This document shows, piece after piece, positions 1 to 5,831 of a DNA stretch of 14,035 nt (positions are counted from its first letter, which is position 1; each line of letters starts with the position of its first letter). Position numbers and translations under genes: made by a program. Under the pieces are notes generated by a model. It made no database searches. It was given only the letters and a program-made list of their open reading frames with translations, and had not been told where the DNA came from. The stretch is from Methanomassiliicoccaceae archaeon UBA72 (GTDB lineage: Archaea > Thermoplasmatota > Thermoplasmata > Methanomassiliicoccales > Methanomethylophilaceae), in contig DAVO01000021.1 of NCBI GenBank assembly GCA_002509405.1, forward strand, positions 1 to 14,035, read 5' to 3'.

Positions 1-12
1 TATCTTTAATTC

Positions 13-360
13 ATGGCAACAGTCATAGTCGAAATGAGGACATGCGACAAGACGCACAGGATCACCGTTACCGCAAGGTCGGACGGGGATTTCGATGTGA
101 ACATCGAGTCCGACTGTCATAAGATCGAAGCATACGGTTCACGTCTCGGGAAGATATCGTTAACGGACCTTCTCGACCTCGACGGCAGCCGCGTAATGTC
201 TTCCGAAATGAGGCAGGACATATCGGCAAACTGCCTATCCGTCATGGGCGTGATCAATGCCGGCTGGATCGAAGCGGGTATGTTGTCCAGAACACTGGTT
301 GCCAAGGCGTCTCAGAATTCCGTAAGATTCACGGATGACGATGGAGGCATACCGGAATGA
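13..360 (+). CDS. DUF6951-like small cysteine protein
   Basis: This 115-residue soluble protein resembles a small family (DUF6951, named from memory) common in methanogenic archaea. Visible family features are C11 near the N-terminus, an acidic strand leading to ESDC (C35), and a C-terminal part with ANCL (C74) followed by a GVINAGWIEAGML helix. The three spaced cysteines and H15 suggest metal or thiol binding, but no function is established. It has no signal peptide or membrane segment. The ATG lies 13 bases into the window, so its promoter is mostly outside; only an AT-rich stretch precedes it. Its TGA overlaps the permease ATG (ATGA at 357-360), which implies translational coupling and a shared role with the transporter cluster. 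The coding call is firm, the family call moderately so. Confidence 0.8.
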   Translation: MATVIVEMRTCDKTHRITVTARSDGDFDVNIESDCHKIEAYGSRLGKISLTDLLDLDGSRVMSSEMRQDISANCLSVMGVINAGWIEAGMLSRTLVAKASQNSVRFTDDDGGIPE

Positions 361-1382
361 GCTCTGTCTGGGAGTTCTTTCAGGTCCAGGTCCTCGGGAT
401 GCGCTGGCTTAACGATCTGGTGGGCTCTTTGCTCACGGCCTTGGGGTTGGACATCGGGACGCAGTTGGGCGGCAGCCTGCAGTTCTTCATCTACGACCTC
501 ATAAAGATCATGATCCTTCTGGTTACCCTCATATTCGTTATATCGTACGTACAAACATTTTTCCCGCCCGAGAGGACAAAGAGCATATTGAGTAAGATGA
601 AAGGCATCAGGGGAAACACGATAGGCGCTTTGCTGGGAACCGTCACGCCGTTCTGCAGCTGTTCGTCAATACCCATCTTCATCGGTTTCACGAAAGCCGG
701 ACTGCCTCTCGGCGTTACGTTCTCGTTCCTCATATCGTCGCCCCTGGTGGATTTTGCCGCATTGACTATATTGATGGGTATTTTTGGCATTGACGTCGCA
801 TTACTTTACGTGGTAGTTGGAATAATAATTGCAGTGGTGGGAGGAATGATCATAGAGCGCATGCGTCTGGAGGACCAGATAAAGGAGTTCGCGCGTCCGA
901 CCGTTTCAGAGGACTCCTGCAACTGCTCCTGTTCAGACGATGGTTCGAAACAATGGTACGAGCTTACGAGGAGAGAGCGTTCGGCCGAATCATGGACGCA
1001 GGTCAAGAACACGTTGAGGAAGGTGTTCCCATACGCAGTAGTCGGAGTTCTGATAGGTGCGCTGATACACAATTGGATACCGACGGAAATAATACAGGGC
1101 GTGCTTGGAGAGAACAATCCGTTCTCTGTGATCATAGCCACTCTGATAGGTATGCCGGTCTATGCGGACATATTCGGTACGATTCCGATTGCCGAAGCGC
1201 TATACGCAAAGGGGATCGAGGTCGGTACCATATTGGCCTTCATGATGGGAGTGACCATAATGTCGATCCCTTCGATCATATTGCTGAAGACAGTAGTCAA
1301 AAACAAGCTACTGGCTATATTCATCGGAATATGCATCTCAGGCGTGATACTGACGGGGTATATGTTCAATTTTATTTTCTGA
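357..1382 (+). CDS. ArsP_1/DUF318 family permease
   Basis: A 341-residue polytopic membrane protein of the predicted permease family that includes organoarsenical efflux ArsP and SO_0444-type Cu/Zn transporters. The diagnostic motif is TPFCSCSSIPIF at residues 97-108, followed by a glycine-rich helix and SSPLVD. There are about eight to ten hydrophobic helices in two halves separated by a charged cytoplasmic loop (about 165-215). That loop carries three closely spaced cysteines (C188, C190, C192), a likely metal or metalloid binding patch. Length fits the family. It starts inside the stop of the DUF6951-like gene and ends eight bases before the thioredoxin-like gene, so the three are almost certainly one operon. 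The substrate cannot be read from sequence; arsenicals or soft metals are the best guesses from family and thiol-rich context. Confidence 0.88.
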   Translation: MSSVWEFFQVQVLGMRWLNDLVGSLLTALGLDIGTQLGGSLQFFIYDLIKIMILLVTLIFVISYVQTFFPPERTKSILSKMKGIRGNTIGALLGTVTPFCSCSSIPIFIGFTKAGLPLGVTFSFLISSPLVDFAALTILMGIFGIDVALLYVVVGIIIAVVGGMIIERMRLEDQIKEFARPTVSEDSCNCSCSDDGSKQWYELTRRERSAESWTQVKNTLRKVFPYAVVGVLIGALIHNWIPTEIIQGVLGENNPFSVIIATLIGMPVYADIFGTIPIAEALYAKGIEVGTILAFMMGVTIMSIPSIILLKTVVKNKLLAIFIGICISGVILTGYMFNFIF

Positions 1383-1386
1383 GGTG
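1381..1386 (+). promoter_or_regulatory. Shine-Dalgarno site of the thioredoxin-like gene
   Basis: GAGGTG sits four bases before the ATG at 1391 and overlaps the permease TGA. It fixes this start over the overlapping reading frame that begins at 1384. Confidence 0.75.
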
Positions 1387-1390
1387 AAAA

Positions 1391-1681
1391 ATGTTAGGAA
1401 AAAAGAAAACGACGGAAAACGCAGACGACGCATTCGTAAAGATTCTCGGGACCGGGTGCAGGAACTGCAAGGTGCTGGAAGAGAACACGAGGACGGCCAT
1501 GGCCGAACTCGGAATGAAACAAGATATAGGGCATGTGACCGAAGTCGCCGAGATCGCAAAATACGGGGTGATGCTCACGCCCGCCCTAGTGTTCGGAAAG
1601 GAAGTGGTTTCGGTCGGAAAGGTGCTGAAGACGAGCGAGGTAGTAGATCTGATAAACAAGAAAAAGGAGATGTTTAAATGA
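1391..1681 (+). CDS. Thioredoxin-fold small disulfide protein (Thioredoxin_3 type)
   Basis: A 96-residue protein of the 'redox-active disulfide protein 2' / Thioredoxin_3 group. It has a redox centre GTGCRNCK (C23 and C26) after the first strand, and a YGVMLTPAL segment that supplies the cis-proline (P64) facing the disulfide. Size and order match the family: a short charged N-terminus, CxxC, helix, cis-Pro strand, then a glycine-turn strand and final helix. Family members commonly sit beside DUF318 permeases, as here. The likely role is thiol-disulfide exchange with the permease or with the AhpD-like protein downstream. Its TGA overlaps the next start (ATGA at 1678-1681). No export signal is present, so it should act in the cytoplasm. 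Confidence 0.85.
   Translation: MLGKKKTTENADDAFVKILGTGCRNCKVLEENTRTAMAELGMKQDIGHVTEVAEIAKYGVMLTPALVFGKEVVSVGKVLKTSEVVDLINKKKEMFK
1666..1672 (+). promoter_or_regulatory. Shine-Dalgarno site of the AhpD-like gene
   Basis: GGAGATG lies five bases before the ATG at 1678, within the end of the preceding gene. It supports the overlapping ATGA start. Confidence 0.6.
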
Positions 1682-2001
1682 GGATGTTGGAAGAGTTCGA
1701 TCCATATTTCGCGAAGAAATTGGATGAAATAGATGCAGATTACAAAGAAAAGATGCCGTTCGACGAGAAAACATATCAGCTGATATGTTTCGCCCTGGCG
1801 ATCAGGTCCCGCAGCGCGCCGTGCGTCAGAAAGCACTTCCGCGGGGCTATGATGGCCGGGGCAACGGTCAAGGAGATCTCGTACACACTGGCTCTGGTCA
1901 TGCGCGAATCCGCAGGCGGGGATGATTGCTGGACACACGATGCTCTGGGCGATTGGGGAGAGCTGTTAAAAAACGATATCGTCTGTTCCTGTATGAAGTG
2001 A
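1678..2001 (+). CDS. Carboxymuconolactone decarboxylase (AhpD-like) family protein
   Basis: A 107-residue, all-helical protein of the CMD/AhpD superfamily. The core is a helix with C37, then RSAPCVRKHFRGAMMAGAT (residues 45-63), matching the family pattern CxxC-x3-H followed by an A-x-AGAT-x-EI turn. Here the first cysteine of the CxxC is replaced (S46 or A47), leaving C49 and H53, so a classical AhpD disulfide is not possible at this site. Other cysteines at C84 (GGDDCW) and a C-terminal CSC (C103, C105) might substitute. With a thioredoxin-like protein just upstream and a permease before it, a thiol peroxidase-like or redox-relay role in the same pathway is plausible, though unproven. Start codon overlap and Shine-Dalgarno spacing make it the last full gene of the operon. 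Confidence 0.8.
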   Translation: MRMLEEFDPYFAKKLDEIDADYKEKMPFDEKTYQLICFALAIRSRSAPCVRKHFRGAMMAGATVKEISYTLALVMRESAGGDDCWTHDALGDWGELLKNDIVCSCMK

Positions 2002-2079
2002 ATGCACAGGGCAACCGTAAGCGTCGACATGAACGCCGGCGTTGCGACCTGTCGCCATCGGATTCGGTTTTGTCAATGA
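2002..2079 (+). pseudogene. Short DUF6951-like N-terminal fragment
   Basis: Directly after the AhpD-like TGA (no gap) an ATG opens 25 codons ending in TGA. The translation contains VSVDMNAGVATCRH, which resembles the N-terminus of the DUF6951 family (V-x-V-x-x-NAG-x-C) and parallels the first gene of this cluster (VIVEMRTC...H). No continuation could be read in the other two frames. It is either a remnant of a second family member at the operon's end or a tiny coupled ORF. The similarity is short and judged by eye, so confidence is low. Confidence 0.35.
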
Positions 2080-2484
2080 TTTTGCGGCGTGAGGATGGGT
2101 GAACACATAAGGGAACCCTTTCAATGCAGGGGTTTTCAAGCGAACAATCCTGCAAGACGAGGTTTTAAATCTATGATATCTTCCAATTCTAGATGCTCCA
2201 ACCTGAGCCGGATCAGGGTTTTCATATCAAATGGGTTTCTTCTCGTAATATAAGAATAGTTTTCAGGTACTTTACGGTATAATTTAGATCGGTCACCGTA
2301 ATTTCATCACATATTTTCTATTGCTCCGATTAAAATCGATTCTTTACCATGCTTTCACCGATGCAAATACTCACAGTGTCAGATATGAACCGAGTTTTTT
2401 CCATAAGGAATCTTTTAGGGTTAATCTGATATATTTCTAAGTAGTCCGCGCAAAAGTTTGTGTGGAATAGAGAGGGCGGCCCAC
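2080..2484. other. Intergenic region with candidate terminator and glycosyltransferase promoter
   Basis: No convincing gene. Contents seen: a TGCAGG...CCTGCA inverted repeat (about 2124-2153) followed by T-rich sequence, a possible end for the upstream operon; a 7-bp inverted repeat TTACGGT (2272-2278) / ACCGTAA (2295-2301) flanking an AT-rich centre, which could be an operator; and a TATA-like GATATATTT at 2428-2436. Base composition drops towards AT relative to the flanking genes. Confidence 0.5.
2428..2436 (+). promoter_or_regulatory. TATA-like box of the glycosyltransferase gene
   Basis: GATATATTT is a good archaeal TATA match about 50 bases before the ATG at 2485. It would place transcription initiation near 2455-2460, downstream of which AGAGGG (2471-2476) serves as Shine-Dalgarno. 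This favours ATG 2485 over the in-frame TTG at 2458. Confidence 0.45.
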
Positions 2485-3677
2485 ATGTCGTTAATGATGT
2501 TGTTACATGATCTGGCTTCGTCGCCGTATTTGCATTATGCATTCGCCGCGGTCGTGCTGTCGTATGCCCCTTTCGCTATCTATCAGATGTACCTCATGAT
2601 CATCAGCCTATTCGGCAACGACGCCAAGGATGCCGAAAGGAAAACCTTGTTGGAGAAACCCAACAACGTAATCGTCGTCATAACGACCAATGGCATGGCC
2701 ACCGACGTGGTCGAGAAGATAATATCGAATATCAGGGGCTACGCGCTCGACCTGGAGATTTTTGTCATAAAAGAGTACAGGGACCAGTTCGAATACAGCT
2801 GCAGGGAGATCACGGTGCCCAAGGACTACGTTTGCCCGAACCGCTCCAGGAACAAGATGCGGGCCATGCAGTACGGCAACGAGTGGCTCCGCAAAGAGGG
2901 ATACGGAAAGGAAACTTACATATGCCACCTGGACGACGACAGCATGGTCGATAAGCCATATCTTGAATATGTGATGAATTACATGACCGAAGCGGGAGGG
3001 CAGGGATGCATAAGGCTCAGGGAGTTCGGAAGGCATCTGATATCGTCCCTTTCGGATATAGTCAGGATTGCCAACTGTGAGGCCTGGTGCAGACATTATA
3101 ACCGTGGCAACAAGCCCCAGTTCGTCCATGGGGAGGGCATAGTCATAAGGGCTGATGTCGAACAGGAGATCGGCTGGGACTATGGTACCTATGGAGCAGA
3201 GGACCTTATCATGGGTCTCGAGATTTCGAAGAGATATGCCTTCTGCCACATTCCTGCCGGCAACATATACATCGCACCACCCACCACAGCCAGGGATTTT
3301 TACAAACAGAGGCGCAGATGGTTCTGGTCAATATTCAAGAACGATGGAAAGGTCAAGAGGCTCAGCCCCCGGACCTATCTGTTCTACATGTACATGTATA
3401 TGGTCGGTGTGACCGGACTCCTGGGCCTGGTCATGCTTACCTTATATGTCCTCATGGAAATCCACGTCAATCATACGATATTGCTCATCAGCATACTGAA
3501 CATCGTTGCATTCACGAGCTACTATCAGTTCGGCGCCCTATACAACGGATCACGCAAGTATGCGGCGATACTTTCCTGCTTCAGATACCGGTGGCCTTCT
3601 ACGACGGATTTACCATTATTTACTCCATCCTCACCCGTCCGGACTTCCAGACGTTCGAAACAATCAAGAAGGTTTGA
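2485..3677 (+). pseudogene. Membrane glycosyltransferase family 2, frameshifted near the C-terminus
   Basis: A processive-type GT2 of the hyaluronan/chitin synthase-like kind. Seen in order: an N-terminal membrane helix (about 10-40), a nucleotide-sugar binding half with VIVVITTNG, the acceptor/metal motif LDDDSMV (near residue 148), the acidic catalytic region GAEDLIMGLE, and QRRRW (near residue 275), the classical QxxRW. Two membrane helices follow. At about 3572-3574 the frame breaks: the second frame continues as FLLQIPVAFYDGF and ends IETIKKV-like at TGA 3675-3677, giving a natural tail with a further membrane helix. Without correction the frame runs on to 3984, antisense to another gene. 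One base missing from a T run (CTTTCC for CTTTTCC) would restore about 397 residues. This may be a true mutation or a sequencing error. Role: assembly of a surface polysaccharide or lipid-linked glycan from UDP-sugars; sugar unknown. Confidence 0.75.
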
Positions 3678-3681
3678 AACC

Positions 3682-3713
3682 GGGAGATTTCAGTTTTTTT
3701 CTCCCAGTTTTTT
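3682..3713 (+). terminator. Hairpin and T run after the glycosyltransferase
   Basis: GGGAGA (3682-3687) pairs with TCTCCC (3700-3705), with seven T in and beside the loop and a run of six T at 3708-3713. It starts five bases after the restored glycosyltransferase stop, which supports that frame as the real end of the gene. The stop of the convergent minus-strand gene also lies inside it. Confidence 0.6.
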
Positions 3714-3941
3714 GATCGTTAAGGATACGGCCCGGTATACAACGAATGCCAAACCCAGCGACATGCTGGAAGTAACCATCAGCATTATCACTCCCCCAAC
3801 CTTCTCAAGTAGCTCGGTGCTAAAAAAGTATCCAAAAATAGCCAGTGCCAGTATGGACAAGAATATGGCAAGGAAAAGCCTTTTGCTACAGTTTCCTACT
3901 CTGTGCGGATTCTCCGGGTCTCCGAAACAAGTATTTGCCAT
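3690..3941 (-). CDS. Small two-helix membrane protein, unknown
   Basis: An 83-residue protein with a short polar N-terminus (MANTCFGDPENPHRVG), two strong hydrophobic segments (about residues 21-40 and 48-70) and a basic end (KKLGEKN). I recognise no family. The N-terminal style suggests a short cytosolic head followed by a helical hairpin. A TATA-like ACATATATCC (minus strand, 3963-3972) lies about 25 bases before the ATG, and AAAGGT lies between them, so it has its own short-leader promoter. It converges on the glycosyltransferase and shares its terminator region. Function unknown; overlap with the out-of-frame tail of the glycosyltransferase ORF is not meaningful. Confidence 0.6.
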   Translation of the reverse strand: MANTCFGDPENPHRVGNCSKRLFLAIFLSILALAIFGYFFSTELLEKVGGVIMLMVTSSMSLGLAFVVYRAVSLTIKKLGEKN

Positions 3942-3962
3942 CGCGGTTACCTTTGTTTTTTG

Positions 3963-3972
3963 GATATATGTA
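3963..3972 (-). promoter_or_regulatory. TATA-like box of the small membrane protein gene
   Basis: On the minus strand ACATATATCC sits about 22-31 bases before the ATG at 3941, the usual archaeal distance for a transcript with almost no leader. Confidence 0.45.
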
Positions 3973-4279
3973 CATTTTCATTGAACCGACATCATCGTGT
4001 TTACGAAAATGGTACATTTCGATTCTTATTTCTTAAAACAATCAAAAAAATCACATTTCAGAAAAAATATTGACGCACGGTCCATTTTACATACAAGGAT
4101 CGGATTCAAGCGGAAGACGATTGCGAAAACAATCATAGTACGAAGAATGACAAAAGTCCAGAAGACCCAGAAAGACCATGATGTCGTTAAGAAATTATTT
4201 TCAGCGACTGTTTTGCTCATTCAAGGCCTGTCCGAATCATCTTTCTGTCTCGTAGAACAATGGGACCTCGGTTTATTGA

Positions 4280-4418
4280 GCACGAGAGGGAATATTCAAA
4301 GACGATGTAATGGGAATCCATTACACCGGCTGACAGGATTAAACATAGTTCAGCCTACCGCACGGCCTTCTATGACCTATGCTTCACCCCTCTGCGGATG
4401 CGTAAGCACCTCTCGTGC
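4280..4418 (-). ncRNA. Candidate structured RNA next to the reverse transcriptase
   Basis: GCACGAGAGG (4280-4289) and CCTCTCGTGC (4409-4418) form a perfect 10-bp closing stem around 119 bases. Inside are TGTAATGG (4306-4313) / CCATTACA (4318-4325), an 8-bp hairpin with a four-base loop, and GGCTGA (4328-4333) / TCAGCC (4350-4355). Weaker CCGCA...TGCGG pairing could close a third arm. It begins 125 bases after the reverse transcriptase stop on the same strand, so it could be the 3' part of that transcript. No flanking target duplication is visible, which argues against a simple MITE. Strand is assigned from the RT context only. That it is transcribed is an inference. Confidence 0.35.
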
Positions 4419-4542
4419 AACACCATACCCGAACGGCAATTGAAATAATTTGAGATATGGACGGATCGGACCGGTATCGTATCCGAGCAATTTTCGATGC
4501 GCATCCGTTTCATAATGATCAGGACCTAATCATGTTCCTCGG

Positions 4543-5769
4543 TCAGGATCGGGAGGAGTTCCATGCAGCCTCGCGGATTTCGTGATACCTCCGCACCAGC
4601 GGCCTGAATCCGCATTCCTGAAGAAGCTCGTATGAAACCATCTTGTAGTTGCGTCTGTTGTGCTTCCCCGTAGGTATCGAGCGGAGCTCCTCTTCGAAAT
4701 AACGGTCGATTATCCTGAGGGAGGCATCGGTCGTCAAGACGGGGAGATACCATAGGTCCCAGGAGAGTTCCCCGCTCTCGCCGTAGCCATAGAATTTACG
4801 GTTCATTATGGTGACGGCGCCCTTGATTCCCTTTTCCGGTGTCAGACCTTTATCGAGATACCATCTGCGGGACGATCTGCATCTGCGGCTAATCTTCCCT
4901 TTGATCTTCTTTATCGTGTTGGGGCAGAGATCTATGCTGTTCTCGGAAATACGGAAACCGAGAAAATCGAACGGCTCTCCCGGCTTGAAAAATGCATCTT
5001 TGTCCGGATTGATCTCCAGTTTTCTCTTTTCTATGAAGCCGCATAGGGCTTCTCTCGCATCGGACAGCTTCTTTTCGGAAGTGGCTGCTAACAGTATGTC
5101 ATCGGCATACCTGCAATATATTATGTCGGAGCCGTCGAAAAGGCGGTCAAGACCGTCGAGATACAGATTGGAAAGAAACGGGGCCACGGGCATTCCCGCC
5201 ATCGCCCCCCTGGGCTCATGGAGGATGTCTCCTTTCCATATCGACCGGTCGTCATCAAGTAGACCCTTGAACATATCATAAAGCGCCCCATCATCGACCA
5301 GAACGTTACGGAGGTCGGCCAACAGGATGTCGACGTCGATGCTGTTGAAGTAATCGTGTATGTCCGTCTTCAGGACGAACATCCTGTCGAGATCTTTCAG
5401 ACGATGTAACTTTCTCACAGCGTCCCAGCTCCCGGTGCTCGATCTATACGAATACAGATTGTCCGAGAAGATGTGGTCGTAATCCTGTAACAGGAACCCG
5501 ATCAGTTTCAGAGCAGCTTTCTCAAAACGGTCGAACGTATAGACGACCCGCCTTTTCGAGGAGTTGATCTTTGATATCTCTGAACGGTAGGGAACAGGGA
5601 ATACGTGATCTCCGGAGGACAGTTCGTGAAGGATCCGTTTTGTTTCGGGATCCTCCAGCAACTTCTTCATTTCATCCAGTTCGGGTAGCGAGATATTTTT
5701 GACATCCTGCTTCTTGGAAATGAACGACGAAATCGTGTCCGGTTCTGACAGCTTCTGCAGTAAAGACAT
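4543..5769 (-). CDS. Stand-alone reverse transcriptase
   Basis: A 408-residue RNA-directed DNA polymerase. Palm and finger motifs in order: KTDIHDYFNSID (134-145, catalytic D136), GMPVAPFLSN (192-201, motif B), RYADDILL (220-227, catalytic D223 and D224), and the FLGF turn (269-272) leading into the thumb. The C-terminal region (about 320-400) has a conserved-looking block with TGKHNRRNY (367-375). There is no HNH endonuclease and no integrase. Motif B lacks the QG-x3-SP of group II introns and the SQ of diversity-generating RTs. It recalls stand-alone RTs of gut Firmicutes and methanogens, but the class is unsettled. GGAGGG lies four bases before the ATG, and the gene starts 62 bases after the UvdE gene on the same strand, so they are probably co-transcribed. 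Possible roles are phage defence, retroelement activity or repair. Confidence 0.9.
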   Translation of the reverse strand: MSLLQKLSEPDTISSFISKKQDVKNISLPELDEMKKLLEDPETKRILHELSSGDHVFPVPYRSEISKINSSKRRVVYTFDRFEKAALKLIGFLLQDYDHIFSDNLYSYRSSTGSWDAVRKLHRLKDLDRMFVLKTDIHDYFNSIDVDILLADLRNVLVDDGALYDMFKGLLDDDRSIWKGDILHEPRGAMAGMPVAPFLSNLYLDGLDRLFDGSDIIYCRYADDILLAATSEKKLSDAREALCGFIEKRKLEINPDKDAFFKPGEPFDFLGFRISENSIDLCPNTIKKIKGKISRRCRSSRRWYLDKGLTPEKGIKGAVTIMNRKFYGYGESGELSWDLWYLPVLTTDASLRIIDRYFEEELRSIPTGKHNRRNYKMVSYELLQECGFRPLVRRYHEIREAAWNSSRS

Positions 5770-5773
5770 ACGG

Positions 5774-5779
5774 CCCTCC
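5774..5779 (-). promoter_or_regulatory. Shine-Dalgarno site of the reverse transcriptase
   Basis: On the minus strand GGAGGG lies four bases before the ATG at 5769. No well-placed TATA box is evident in the 62-base gap, which favours co-transcription from upstream. The gap also holds the 10-bp palindrome GAGGATCCTC (5807-5816). Confidence 0.65.
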
Positions 5780-5831
5780 GCAATATTTCGATCTAAGACG
5801 ACGATCGAGGATCCTCAGCGACGGATCGTAC

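Larger units (their letters stand above)
3942..4542. other. 600-bp gene-poor region downstream of the reverse transcriptase
   Basis: No confident protein gene. Open frames exist on both strands (plus 3997-4443 and minus 4026-4220) but neither shows a recognised family. The minus-strand 64-residue frame has one hydrophobic stretch, a weak start context and a TAA stop unlike its neighbours. The first half is AT-rich. The second half contains several inverted repeats: a nested structure at 4280-4418, CGGAT...ATCCG near 4462-4486, and the perfect 10-bp palindrome GATGCGCATC at 4496-4505. All lie on the 3' side of the reverse transcriptase. Confidence 0.5.

Noticed and set aside
2608..3249. Long minus-strand open frame antisense to the glycosyltransferase
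   Set aside because: It is a shadow of the conserved GT2 domain on the other strand.
4026..4220. 64-codon minus-strand frame with one hydrophobic stretch
   Set aside because: Weak start context, no Shine-Dalgarno site, a TAA stop unlike the other genes and no family; possible but not supported.
4280..4418. MITE or IS remnant bounded by 10-bp inverted repeats
   Set aside because: No target-site duplication flanks the arms (TTTATTGA versus AACACCAT) and no second copy is in the window.
3997..4443. 148-codon plus-strand open frame in the RT downstream region
   Set aside because: Its start is uncertain, its composition is not protein-like and it has no recognisable motif; it crosses the inverted-repeat element.
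3942..5831. Diversity-generating retroelement
   Set aside because: RT motif B lacks the DGR signature, and I saw no template/variable repeat pair with A-specific differences in the window.
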